A stretch of 64,000 nt of DNA, from the NCBI GenBank assembly GCA_018894105.1, contig CM032118.1, forward strand, positions 33,956,690-34,020,689, in the 5' to 3' direction. Under the pieces are notes generated by a model, which was not told where the DNA came from, searched no databases, and was given only the letters and a program-made list of their open reading frames with translations. Source of the DNA: Jacaranda mimosifolia. Lineage: Eukaryota > Streptophyta > Magnoliopsida > Lamiales > Bignoniaceae. Position numbers and translations under genes: made by a program. Positions 1-11,190 of this stretch are shown here, piece by piece (position 1 is the first letter of the stretch; each line of letters starts with the position of its first letter).

Positions 1-10
1 TATAGATTTA

Positions 11-380
11 GAGGGTGTTTGGTTAAACTTATTTAAAATATATTATAAATTCTTACATATAAGTATATTAATATATTATAAAGTATTAATATAGTATATA
101 TCCTACACTACATTTATAGTAATAAAGATATACATAATAGTACGAAGTAGTAAATATAGTGGCATAGGCTTTGTAGTATATAGTAATGGTAATTTTATAA
201 TTAATATAATTAAAATTAAGCTATCTTGTTAACGTTTTCAAAATAAGTTGTGAACTTGTTACTTTTTTAAAAAGAGTTTGTAAGTTCATAATTTCTAATT
301 TTACAAGTTTATAAGTTTTTTTTTTTTTTTAAAAATTACCAACACTTTTTGTCATTTTATAAGCTCACCCAAATACTCTT
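11..380. mobile_element. MITE, probably PIF/Harbinger (Tourist-like)
   Basis: The left end reads GAGGGTGTTTGGTTAAACTT and the right end is an imperfect inverted copy (CTCACCCAAATACTCTT on the plus strand). The trinucleotide TTA directly flanks both ends (8-10 and 381-383), the target size expected for PIF/Harbinger elements. The interior is AT-rich and non-coding. The superfamily is inferred from the TTA target and the GGTGTTTGG-type terminus; a hAT or MULE origin is possible if the true ends lie a few bases away. Confidence 0.55.
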
Positions 381-383
381 TTA

Positions 384-2170
384 ATCCCAGCAATCATTGG
401 ACATGAATATATTTTATGTTATGCAGTAAAATATTAAAAGTACATTCTATGATGTAACAGTTTTATAACATAATATTGAATATAATGATCTGAATAAATC
501 AACTTGCACTGTTTTTGAGTCATTTAATTAATGAGAATACAAATTACACCGTACAAATAATATAGTGATGTAGCAAGGAATGACTGTTGTGAATTCAAAT
601 GAATAATCTAGGGACAATTTAATTTAATATCTCTCTAAAATACGGATGTAGTGATTTATTCTCCTGTTAAAAAAAAAAGGTCAAAAACCATCACATGTCT
701 TTGAAAATGCAGTGAAAATCCCCCTAAGGTCATAAGTGAAGTGCATGCACCTTTTGATGCGAATTGTTATGATTTTTTATGTATAAAATAATTATTATGC
801 TCTTATTATATCAACTGTTGAATCTTTTTGTTTAAATGAACGGTCTAAATGAAATAATACTTAAATATTTATAAAAAATATATAAAAAGATATTTATACA
901 TATATATATTATATTATGTTATATATATACACACATTGGCTGCTTGTCATGGCTACCATGTGAATCTGATCTGGCCAAATCCTTTCAGCGGCCGCCAGGA
1001 GCTGCAGTCTTCGGTGGCCGACGGCCGTGGTGTATTTAAAAATAGAAGGAGAAATAAAGGCAAAAGGAGGGGGGATTTTGTTATAGCATTTTTATATGAT
1101 CTTTTACTTTATCATTTCTGCTATAATTTTGTTAACAATGATGTTAACAATATAATACTTTTTTAAAATTCGTGAATATGTAGTTGATAACTAATTAAAC
1201 TATTTCAAAGAGTAAAGTAATTTTTCATGTTTAATAATTATTTTTATATGTACATAGATATATCACTTTATTTTTGAAATAATTTTCATGTCTTTGTATG
1301 ATGAAAACTGAATATATATAAAGTAAATGTATTAAGAATATATAATAAATGTAAGATTAAAATTGGAAAATTTAATTAAGCAAAAATACCAAGCTTGATT
1401 TTTACACCTAAAAAAATTTAATTACATATTTTTTTCAAAAAAATAAAAATTTATCGAAACTTTTATTTTCTACCAATAAATAAGATACCTTTTTTTTATA
1501 ATTGATATATATATATATTTCATATTTTCAAAAATTTATATACTTCAATAATTTAATTATTAAGAATAAGTTTTCATGCCTTTTAAGATGGAAAATGAAT
1601 ATACGAAATAAATACATTAAGAGTATCTAACAAGCGGAAGTTTAAAATTGAAATTTTAATTAAACAAAAATATAATTCAAAACCAAACTTAGGAAAAATG
1701 AATTTAAATAATTACCCAATATTATAAAATTAAACCTAGAAATATAAATTTTAAATAAAAAAAATTTCAAATGCAAGTAATATCTTGGAAACCACTTAAC
1801 ATTTGTATAACAGTGGCATAACAATGGCATTATGTTCGTCTGAAAGGCTAAAAAGGAAATACACACCCAATTATACAACAATTTCAAAGGCATGCGAAAG
1901 ATCGACAACAAATAAAAACAACTTCAGCTTATGATTTGAAAATGAAAATGGAGAGCATTGCAATCGAAACAACAGACTTTCTATTAAAAGTAATTTTAAG
2001 AAAGAAATAAAGATAAAAAAACAAAAAAAAAGCCAATATAAGTAAGTAATTTCATCATCACAAACAATAAAAGAAAGAGGTCTAACTTGCTGAAGTAACA
2101 GCACAGTGATATTTTTATAGAAAACAACCTCCAGAAATGAGAACACAGAAGAATTGAAAGACGAAAAAAC
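384..2170. other. AT-rich intergenic sequence, no gene seen
   Basis: No coding signal is recognised on either strand. The one departure is a GC-rich island at about 955-1035 (GCGGCCGC and GGCCGACGGCC), which stands out sharply from its surroundings and shares the short motif TCTGGCCAA with GC-rich islands inside MULE-like sequence near 49.6 kb and 54.3 kb. Confidence 0.5.
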
Positions 2171-2203
<33 letters not shown>

Positions 2204-2380
2204 CTTTCAATGCAAAACATGGTTGGTTGGTTCATATGACAAAATCGAAGATAAATAAAGCAACAAGACAAATATTAAAACTTGGTGGCAGCGCATATGA
2301 TTGATTACCAGCCCACATCAAAAGAGAAAGCAACAATAATAATAATAATAATGATGATGATGATGATGATGATGAAAGAA
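2171..2380. repeat. Poly(A) tract and (TAA)n(TGA)n microsatellite
   Basis: A run of about 30 adenines lies at about 2171-2201. At 2335-2376 a compound trinucleotide microsatellite switches from ATA to ATG repeats. The poly(A) could be the tail of a retroposed sequence, but no SINE or LINE body is recognisable upstream of it. Confidence 0.7.
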
Positions 2381-2399
2381 ACAAAACAAATAAACAAAC

Positions 2400-2457
2400 C
2401 TGCTGGAGAACTCTTCCTCCTTATCATCAATATATTCAAGTCCACCAAAAGCTACCT
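2400..2457 (-). pseudogene. Short exon-like segment, gene not identified
   Basis: On the minus strand one frame encodes an acidic peptide containing GLEYIDDKEEEFSS, ending at a plausible donor (CAG|GTTTGT). Its composition is unlike the surrounding low-complexity DNA and resembles an exon of a real protein, but I do not recognise the parent. It has the same orientation as the gene fragments at 5.3-11.4 kb and may be part of that cluster. Chance is possible at this length. Confidence 0.25.
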
Positions 2458-4797
2458 TTTTTTTTTAGTTTAGTCATTATATCAACAAACTACAATCTCA
2501 TTGAATTTAGCTTGAGGACATGATGAAGAGTCAAATTTTCTCACGAAAAGATCAATCAAATTCAAGAACGCCAGTTGCATGAGCTGAACACAATCTACCT
2601 ACTTATATAGACAGTACTATATGTATACAATAATAATTTTGACAAGTGAACATTTCGAAACTGAAAAGGACGCTGGAACAATCCTGTTAACCATCAAGTA
2701 GTGACAAGTAACCCAAAAGAGGATGTAGAAAAAACACAATACAACTTAAAAATGGAAATATCCCATTCAAAATTAGATGTGATGCAATCAACATGGTCCA
2801 AAGAAATTGACCTAAATCAAAAGCACGTCGCCTGTAGAGTAAAATATGCATGTTTAGCAGCGCAAACTTGAAAAAAAGATGTAGATTCATAATACCTACA
2901 TTAGTGCACCTATCGATAGAAATTAATTAAATGCAGTAGTAAAATAGAGAAGAAGGGAATCAAAATCACTACAAATTGTCAATACGATCACCACAAACAG
3001 CCACCATATCAAACTTCAAAAAAGAAAAAGGGAACATAGAGCAAAAATTTAAGGAGAAAACATAAACAAAGGGATAAATATTAGAAATGAGCTAAAAAAC
3101 ATTTGCACCTTCAATGTGTCATCACGGTAGGACCTATCAATCTGTGGACTAAGAAACATAGAAATAACTCAAAACACCAAGGAATAATGGTTCATTGAAT
3201 CAATGGAGATAAATGAACAAGACAAAATACAACACCGGAAAATCAAACCTAACAAGAACTAAGTAGGAGGAACAAAAATATGAATTAATAATGAAAACTA
3301 GATGGAGGGAGGGATCCCTTTTTTAATGAGAGTAGGAAAGGACCCTAGGAGTACTAAAATTGCCAGCAAAATAAAGAAATAGCAAATGTAGGTTTTTATG
3401 GTAAAATGAAGATCAATCGAGACAAATTGAATCAAAATGATGATAAGTGAAAAAAATTACAATGAACTGACGACAGTACCGGCTCAAACTTCTTTGTATA
3501 TAAATAATGAGTGGCAGCTATTAACAATTAAAGAACAAAAGAGGACTGTATCTATTGAGAAAGGAACAAAATAGATTCTCCTACCTTCCCAAGTCAATAT
3601 CTTCAGTCCAATATCCGAAGCTGATCTACTGGTTACATTAGGAAATTGTGTTCAATCTCATATCAAATTGCATTTGATAAATACTTCTTTTAGACAGATT
3701 TCTTGCAGCAATAAATGAATATAAATAAAGATTTTTAAATCTGACATCATGATAATTAAATTAAATTAAATTAAATACAAGACCCTAGTGTGGGGGATGT
3801 GTTCTCTTAAACAAGCTGTGGCATCCTCCAGCAATATTGTTATATACATGATTTATGTAAATACAAAAGAAAATGCGTTTAAAAAAAAAAATTTAAAAAA
3901 ACAAGAGTTAACCCTGGGATGAAAGGAAAGAGGGACATGAATGGAAATGAACAAAAGTGGACTAAAGAAAATACAAATTGATTCACAACAAGCAAAAATA
4001 TGTCTATTGAATAAATAAAAATTGGATTATCAATAACTTGAGTCCGATATTTAAACATATAAAGAAATGGACTTTGCCTACTTATACCAACTCCGGATCT
4101 GTAAGAAGAAAATAGCCACATACGTTTAGGATTTTGTACGACAGTTAAATAAAGTATACCAACACGAAAAATATAGCATCTGGGGGTTATGCCTACCAAC
4201 CCTCTTGCATGTCACCTTTCTGCATAACATATATAACATCATCTTTCTAGGAAAATCTACTACACATAGAATACAAAAGGAGAGAAGAAAAGTTCGCGCA
4301 GAATTTTGTCAAATCAATTGCGTTTTACTAACTGAAACCATGATTGAGAATACATAGAATGAGAATCAAGAACCATTGAAGAAAATTTACTAAGAATACA
4401 TTTCGAGATAAAAATAATTTTGCAATCGAAGTGACCGCAAAGATTGGGACCATAGCAAAGTGAGTAATTTAAACTAAATAGAAAAAGTTATTTGTAGCCC
4501 ACGCCTAAAGCCAGTTCACATAAAGAGATAGCAATACCTTTTTCAATGTTTTCAAAATTCTAGGTTCTTGTAAAGATCAACAAATATAATCAATTGTAAT
4601 GAACTCAATAACTGCAAGAACAACCAATAAGAGACTTTAGAGTCTAAAAGTTTCAACGAAATAAATAAATGTGAAGATGCCAAAGAAAAAGAGGTCACAA
4701 CGATTTTATAAATAAACAAGTTCTCAAAAGAATTTTTTGTTACCAAAGGAAAAGGATAGGTCTCACTGATTTCATAAACAAACACCTTGTTGAAAGA

Positions 4798-4855
4798 AGT
4801 CCCTTCACTACCTTGATTTCCACTGCTGCTCCTTATACTACTCTGTGGATGTTAT
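4798..4855 (-). pseudogene. Ser-rich exon-like segment, gene not identified
   Basis: Minus-strand sequence between an acceptor-like CCACAG and a donor-like AAG|GTGTTT encodes a short Ser/Gly-rich peptide (SSIRSSSGNQGSEGTSF). A second weak candidate at about 5150-5235 follows an acceptor-like TCTCTAG and encodes FLLTNADGNCMQLYVSSS. Neither is assigned to a family. They are listed because they continue the minus-strand exon series downstream of the VPS13-like pieces and may be its decayed last exons. Confidence 0.25.
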
Positions 4856-5014
4856 AGTTATGAAGTTAGAGGTAAGAAAAAAAATGTAATCTCCAGGGTC
4901 ATAAACGCAAGAAGAAGAGAAAAAGCATGAGTCTGAAAGTAAATTGATCCGAAAATGATCAATAAACACAGATATTAAAAGTAAATAGAAAAAAGACAAA
5001 AGAAATAGAACCTA

Positions 5015-5145
5015 AAATGGAATGAGATGTGATATGAGGAGATGAGGGATGAGATGCAACGTGATATGAGATTGGATATGAGATATTGTATGAGAGATAA
5101 GATGAGATATAAGATTTGAGACATGAGATGAGAGATGAGATTTCT
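5015..5145. repeat. Degenerate (ATGAG)n simple repeat
   Basis: About 130 bp of imperfect GATGAGAT/GATATGAG repeats. They create an artificial His/Ser/Leu-rich reading frame on the minus strand that should not be taken for a gene. Confidence 0.75.
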
Positions 5146-5303
5146 TAAAGTGCAGCTGAGCTTTATTCATTTTTAGAACTTGAAGATACATAGAGTTGCA
5201 TGCAATTGCCATCAGCATTAGTAAGCAAAAACCCTAGAGATCAACAAATCAAGATGAGCATAATCCCTAAATACAACAAGATGCAAATATTTATGCTACT
5301 TAC

Positions 5304-5698
5304 CATATCCACAAGAGGAGAACGATCTTTAACAGACCAAACTGCTCTCCTCCAGATTGATCTAGAGATGCAGAGATAACAGAAATTTGAAATTCAATGA
5401 GACACATCATATAACCTTCACTTAAAATTCTCAGCCATTCGTGTTTCCTACTCCCTGTCCACCCCATTTGCCTTGCACGGTTTACATATTTCAATGAATT
5501 GTAAGATTCTGGCCACTTCAAACTTTCAAACTCAGGAGCGTAAACCCATCTACCAGTTGTATTGACAGAGGAATTATCTTCATAACCTTCATCTATCCAT
5601 TTCCAGCCTAACGGCTAGTGAACTCCAGATTCTCCCTGTAAGCGACAAATATAGTCAATAGTTGATGCTGCATTCTTGAGATCAGAAAAAGAAACCTC
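5304..5698 (-). pseudogene. VPS13-like gene fragment (exon, in-frame stop)
   Basis: The minus strand encodes an exon-like block. It opens with an Asp/Leu/Lys segment (SDLKNAASTIDYICRLQG), meets an in-frame TAG, and continues through WIDEGYEDNSSVNTTGRWVY and SLKWPESYNSLKYVNRARQ to a good donor (GATATG|GTAAGT) at its low-coordinate end. The Trp/Tyr/Pro pattern (WVYAP, LKWPESY, then YVN-ARQ) is what I know from the C-terminal part of plant VPS13-family proteins, very large lipid-transfer proteins at membrane contact sites. Functional copies usually continue with a basic Arg/Trp segment, which is altered here. The stop codon, and a length of about 130 residues against more than 3000 for the family, make this a fragment. 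The assignment rests on remembered motifs; a DysF-type domain of another protein is the main alternative. Confidence 0.55.
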
Positions 5699-5896
5699 CT
5701 TCTATGACCTATTTGGATATCATTTCTTCAAAAGTGACATTTGTCTATCTGATCCTCACAGAGCAAAAGATTAATAGGGATCAGTTCCTGAGAACTTAAT
5801 TATCATCTACAAGTCGATGAGAAAAGGAGATATGATTCTATTTGTTTCTTCTATATATTAACAGTATGAAACAAAATTTTCAGCTTATCTACTTAC

Positions 5897-6249
5897 TTCC
5901 TCAAAGTTAGTACATGACAACCAACCAATAGTGGAGTATTTCAGAGATTCGAACAGCTCCTCTGTTGCAGATTCACTTCCATCATACCAAGCCTCCTCTC
6001 TCTCGCTAGTTATTGACTTTGCGTCCCCATTTGCAGTTTGAACTTGAGGCATAAATTTAGAGTTAAGTGTGTGTTGTTCCGAACTGATACCAGAAGTCGG
6101 ATGTATATATTTGTTTCCATCATGTACGCTAATTTCACTTGCTACTATATCATTGCCTAATCGCCAATGCACAACAAGTGCACCACAGTTTAACCTCAAT
6201 GCAGTCCATGTCCCTCTCGGAAGCGAACCAGATTTTGTGTATCCATCCA
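5897..6249 (-). pseudogene. VPS13-like gene fragment (upstream exon)
   Basis: This open exon-like block of about 117 codons is bounded by a good acceptor (TTGCTTAG) and a consensus donor (GAA|GTAAGT). Its first part reads PRGTWTALRLNCGALVVHW then RLGNDIVASEISVHDGN, resembling plant VPS13-family proteins; the rest is acidic and Ser-rich. It lies immediately upstream, in transcriptional order, of the VPS13-like exon at 5304-5698, and the two are separated by a sequence that looks like a normal intron of about 200 bp. That supports one parent gene copied as genomic DNA with introns. No stop lies inside the block, so it may be a less decayed part of the same fragment. The ATG-lacking start shows it is an internal exon, not a small gene. 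Confidence 0.55.
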
Positions 6250-6535
6250 CTAAGCAATAAATATTAAACAGAATGCCAGGTCATTTAAGGTGTTTGTGTC
6301 GTACATATGTTTAAATTTTCTAAGCACAAGTTGTCAGTCTAGTGTAAACTGGTGGATTTCCAACCACTTCAATCCATTTGAGTAAATTCTATGCTCATCA
6401 TCTCCGACATTATTAACAATATAGAATGTATAAGTTGAAAAGGTTTAGACTTCTCTGTAATTGGAACACATAAACACACTGTGTTTTATAGACATGTTGG
6501 AGAATAAGCAGATAGGGAGGGGAGAGAGGGTACCA

Positions 6536-6655
6536 TCTTCAATTTATTTACGAGCAACTCTTGCCCTCCATGCATATTGTGTGGTGATTTAGCTTTTGTC
6601 AGCTTCATATATTCTGAAGAAGTTGGCAGCAATGACACTGCAGCCGCTCAAGTAA
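6536..6655 (-). pseudogene. Class XI myosin fragment (IQ-motif region)
   Basis: The minus strand contains the peptide ITTQYAWRARVARK, which matches the last IQ motifs in the neck of plant class XI myosins (consensus ITTQCAWRGRVARKEL). These IQ helices bind calmodulin-like light chains between the motor and the coiled-coil tail. The segment before it is readable only in another frame, and a stop follows it directly, so the copy is decayed. It lies downstream, in transcriptional order, of the motor/neck exon at 7875-8051, the correct order for one parent gene, and the AT-rich tandem repeat at 6820-7795 fills the interval. An intact myosin XI is about 1500 residues; only about 90 residues' worth is recognisable in this window. 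Confidence 0.65.
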
Positions 6656-6819
6656 GCCTATCAAAATTTTTATTGAAAAGTAAATATGAGCTTCCTGATA
6701 AACCAAAAATGAAAAAGACAACTTAATCTTTTGAGATAATTTATCGAGAGCTAACGGTACACCTGGATCACAATTGCAAAAAACAGTAGGACAGCTTACT
6801 TTTAGAGTAAATACTATAA

Positions 6820-7795
6820 TGAATTAATTATATGTACATCAAGTTTTGAGGATACATAATTTTATATATATGCATGTATATAATTTATTACAAATATTAT
6901 ATATTATTTTATTTATATAAATATATTATATATTTTATAAATATAAAATTATTTAGTTTTGATTTTTTTTTTATATATATGGATGTATTTATAATTTTAT
7001 AAATATTAAATAGTATTTAATTTATATAAGTATATTATATATTTCATAATTATAAGATTAAATATATATTTTATATATATGTATATAGATATGTTTTAAA
7101 TAATTTATATACATAAATGTATTTATATAATTTTTTATATGTATATAATTTTATAAATAATAAATAGTATTTAATTATTATGTATTTTATAAATATGAAT
7201 TAATTATTTAGTTTTGATAATTATATATATATATATGTATATATAATTGTATAAATATTAAATAGTATTTAATTTATATAGGCATGTTATATATTTCATA
7301 AATATAAAATTATTTAATGTTAGATTAAACAAAAAAAAAAGAAATATATATATATATTTTATATATGTATATAGCTATGTAATTAATAATTTTATATACA
7401 TAAATGTATTTATATAATTTTTTATATGTATGTAATTTTATATATATGTATATATAATTTTATAAATAATAAATAGTATTTAATTTATATAAATATATTA
7501 TGTATTTTATAAATATGAAATTATTTAGATTTGATAATTTTATATATATGTATGTATATATAATTATATAAATATTAAATAGTATTTAATTTATATAGGT
7601 ATGTTATATATTTCATAAATATAAAATTATTTAATTTTAGATATATAGATAAGTTATAAATAATTTTATATACATATATGTATTTATACAATTTTTTATA
7701 TGTATATATATGTATGTATATATAATTTTATAAGTATTAGATAGAATTTAATTTATATAAATATGTTATGTATTTTATAAATATAAAATTATTTA
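6820..7795. repeat. AT-rich tandem repeat between myosin-like exons
   Basis: About 1 kb of nearly pure A/T built from degenerate units. The marker AAATAGTATTTAATT recurs near 7008, 7162, 7260, 7471 and 7578, with a diverged copy near 7737, giving spacings of roughly 100-160 bp or multiples. Each unit also carries TATATTTCATAAATATAAAATTA-like sequence and TATATATGTA runs. It occupies what would be an intron between two myosin-like exons. Confidence 0.7.
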
Positions 7796-7874
7796 AATCC
7801 ACAAGCAACATCTTGATTAATGTGGTAAGCAATACTTCTGTCAACATAGAAACATATCCAATAAAATCAATTAC

Positions 7875-8051
7875 CTTTGCACACAGGTTGAATGAGTATT
7901 GCTTGCGGGCACAATAATGTGAAACTTTTCAAGGCATGTAAAACTAATTTTTCCTCTGGATAATGCTTGCTAATCTTCCTAAAACCCCAGTCCGACAAGA
8001 GTCCAGCTCTGCCATCTGACCAGCTCTCAGAAATACTTTTGCTTTACCAAT
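7875..8051 (-). pseudogene. Class XI myosin fragment (converter and first IQ motifs)
   Basis: The block begins after an acceptor (GTTGTAG) and ends at a donor (AAAG|GTAATT). Its first frame encodes [19 protein letters not shown], the hallmark sequence at the end of the myosin motor domain (usually [19 protein letters not shown] in plant myosin XI), followed by RLASIIQRK, the start of IQ1. After a frameshift in an A-run, a second frame continues with SFTLLCPQAILIQPVCKG, recognisable as IQ2. Myosin XI drives organelle transport and cytoplasmic streaming on actin. The frameshift and the absence of the rest of the motor mark this as a fragment. Retained splice sites argue for a genomic rather than retroposed origin. 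The family assignment is secure. Confidence 0.85.
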
Positions 8052-8379
8052 CTACAACACCAAACAGCATTAAGGGTGGCTTTATTGGATATCGAGAAGT
8101 ACATTGAACAATAGTAAAAGCCATTAGGGCTTATGCAAGGACAGATCAAATAGTGCATAGTATGCACTAGAGATCTATATTAATAGAACACTGGGAAATG
8201 TGCATGAAGAGGTCAGATATTTATTAGGTCATTAAAACAGTATTTCTGGGATCAACTAACAAAGTGGGAAGCAAATACGGAAGACAGTCACAACTTCCAA
8301 ACAATCCAAAAGAAAGTGATAATTGTATTTCTACAAAGCAGTGTATTGTGATTTCCATTTAAATAATGTGTAGAACTAG

Positions 8380-10400
8380 AGGGTTCAGAACTAAACCCTA
8401 AGCTCCAGGCCTACAACAATGATGAACAAAAGAGATAAAAATGAACAATAACATAAAAAATATTATAAAACAATCTAAAAGCACATAATACTCGCACAAG
8501 GACATCAAACACAGGAAATGTGTAAACAAGTGATTTCTCTATGTAAATGCTATAAAACTAGCAAATATGCCATGCAAAACAAGGCAAAATAGCTCTCTGT
8601 TGAAGAGTTATCACACCACCAAACTCACATTTTTTCTAGTCCTCAAGCAAAAAACAGAAAGAAAACATCAAACAAAAGACTCTACAACACAACAAACATC
8701 CCATAGCCAGGCTCACATCTAGCACAATTTGTCCCATACATCTCAGAAGTTATAAAACTTGTTGGACAATGAGCAAGTATCAACAAGGCACACAACTAAT
8801 GATTCAACTCATGCACAAAAATCTATCACAAGTGTAATATTCCGTGTGTGTGTGCAAAGTCTCACCACCTACTTGAGTGAGTAACCTAGACTCAAATGCA
8901 CCCCCTCGGACTAAGCACTCGTTCATGCCTCTCATAGGTTTGCTTTTCGTCGCCCTCTCCACTAATGTAGGTTATGATGATCATGGAATCAATAGGACTT
9001 ATGAGCTTGTAACGTAAGGCTTGGGCTAGGAGGGTAGGAAATTTGGATAGAATAGCTTACACTTAACCATAGCACTTCCTCTTTCATGGACATGAGCACA
9101 TCAAGATATAGCATCAAAACACCAACCACATGTATTTATACAACTTCCCTCACAACGGAACTCTTTGTTTTTCTTTTTCTTTTTCTCTCTCTTTTTTCTT
9201 TGCCATGCTTAGGCATGTTTTTTTAATTGGCCTTTATGAGGTTAGGCCACTTTGTACTTTCATGCCTAAGTTTCATGGATTTTTTCTTTCTTTTCACTTT
9301 TTTTTTTTATTGCTTCTTTTTCTTTTGAATTTTTTAACTTTTCATGCTTTCGTAGATTCTCTTTTTTGCTTCATCTCCATAGCATACTATATTTAGAGCT
9401 CGTAACGAATAAGTGCCATGTAAATAGGGACAAAAACGTTAGTTGTGATTAAGTGGCTAGGCATTATAGAGGCTAAATCAAACGAAGAGGTAGACATTAG
9501 GCTCGAACAAGGTGCTAGAGATAAATGATTAAGGGTAGGAATCAAAGGCTCAAACGGTCCAAAGATGGCCTAAATCATTTTCCTATCACATCATTCCCTA
9601 GGATTTCGCCTCGAGATTGATTCAAGCAAATTCTGGTTGGCACTCCCTCGTACTCATCCTAAGGAATGCACTATCATCTAAGCACACTCCACTCTCCTAA
9701 GTATGAGACATCGTGCGCAAAAATGGATGTTCACACCTGATCAAAAATCCATACAATGAGTCTAGCATTTATTGGAACCAAGCTTGTACCATCACAAATC
9801 CAACAAATCCAACAAAACCAATATCATCATAGAACATGGACCAAATATGCATCAATATGATCCCAATCCAAGGGATGACAAAACGAAAGAAACACACACA
9901 CAAGAAAAAAGAAGAGGTCCAAAACAAATTCAATAACCCAAAAACCAGAACATGCTGAAATGAAGAACAATTAAAGGCAATAAACAATAAAGTGCACTAA
10001 TTAACCCAAGAAATCAAGATATCAACATTGAGCAATAAAACTCAAAACTAACCTACAAAACAAATATAAATACTGAAGCATGTTAAGCAGATAGGTACAG
10101 GCCAAAATATAAAACATTGAAAGCTCAAAATATACTTCCCAATCCCCATCAAAACATGTCAAAACAAAAATCAAACCCTCCCCCAAACCTAAGTGGCACA
10201 TTGCCTCAATGTGTGATGAAAAAAATAAGCAAAGGGGAAAGAAAGAACTCCCTGCTTTGCCTCGCTTTTGTGGGTTCGTCATCATCACTAGGGGAAGGTC
10301 GAGAATGGAATGAGTGAAGAAGTATTGCACCCCATAGATCATGCCATAATCTGCAAGTGCTTGACTACATAGTCCTGGCAGTCCAGCTCTAAAAAGACAT
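8380..10400 (-). mobile_element. 3' part of an LTR retroelement (pol-LTR spacer and LTR start)
   Basis: Read on the minus strand this region is non-coding and ends in a Gypsy-type motif: CTTGAGGACTAG (plus strand 8634-8646) followed by GTGAGTTTGGTGGTGTGATAA. Many plant Athila/Tat-type elements carry a very similar CTTGAGGACAAGC-TTTGGGGGTGTGATAA sequence just before the 3' LTR, so the LTR is taken to start at 8612 (TGATAACT) and run toward lower coordinates; its far end is unclear. The pol genes are absent. The remnant lies between the NUA-like and myosin-like fragments, so it either inserted there or was carried along with them. Confidence 0.5.
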
Positions 10401-10975
10401 CATTCTTGACTTGGCTAAGCCTCAAGTCAACCACATAACTGACTGTAGCTTATTCAAGCTCCTTTGGTCAAGTTTGACAAGGTCCAGCCTCAGGCGCCTC
10501 GAGTGCATAATCACCAATGATACCTCTTAGGGAATACCATTACCAAAAACCATAATGTGTGAACTGAAACAGAATCCACCAATTAATCAGTCAAGCATTT
10601 TGAAAACTGAACAGGAGAAAAGATCTTAAATACCATAGTGTAAATGAACAACTTCAGCGTTAGATTCTTATTTTTCTGTTTCTCTCTCTCTCCACAAATA
10701 GGGTAGTCAAGTAATAAAATAACAACAATATATGATACGATGGGGTGGTTCTTTCTCAACATTATGGATGGAGCATAATTTTTCAAGAAGATACAACCGA
10801 AGACAAGAATCCAAATGAGATATAGGTGCTGGAAACAATTTTTCAATTAACACAAATAAGCAGCACAGTTCAAGATATATAGTCCACAAAACTCCACCAA
10901 ATAGCATAAATACAGGGGTATGATTATATTCAGACAACTTTGAAAAATAATATGATGAACTATGACTTAAAGTAC

Positions 10976-11138
10976 AATCCTATCAAGAAAACTCTTTATG
11001 GTGGCATCTTTCTCGCTGACTTCCATATCCTTTTGCTACAATATTTCCATCAGCGGCCTTTTCAATTTATGGAGTTCCGATGCTTCTGTTGTAAACCTCT
11101 TCAATCTTTTGATTTTACCACCCAAACACAAACTTTGA
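10976..11138 (-). pseudogene. NUA/TPR nuclear-pore anchor fragment, exon 2
   Basis: One minus-strand frame reads TTEASELHKLKRPLMEIL, then TAG, then QKDMEVSEKDATIKSFLDR. The order SELHK-KR-LME-LEQKD-E-SEK-TIKS-LD matches the N-terminal coiled coil of plant NUCLEAR PORE ANCHOR (the Tpr/Mlp homologue at the nuclear basket), with the stop replacing a Glu codon. The acceptor near 11138 (ACTAG) and the donor near 10976 are inferred. Downstream exons of the roughly 2000-residue parent are not seen; the strand runs into retroelement sequence. Confidence 0.7.
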
Positions 11139-11190
11139 CTAGTTAATAATCGTCTAATAAGCCACCAGAATAAGTTACATACAAACTTAC

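Noticed and set aside
2169..2205. Poly(A) as tail of a processed pseudogene or SINE
   Set aside because: No upstream similarity to a known gene or SINE and no flanking duplication could be seen.
1660..2271. Several Phe-rich minus-strand frames
   Set aside because: They are translations of A-rich plus-strand DNA, including the poly(A) tract.
5012..5218. His/Ser/Leu-rich minus-strand frame
   Set aside because: Most of it is the translated (ATGAG)n simple repeat.
9130..9396. Hydrophobic Phe/Leu-rich frame resembling a membrane protein
   Set aside because: It arises from T-rich simple sequence in the retroelement spacer; no start context or family match.
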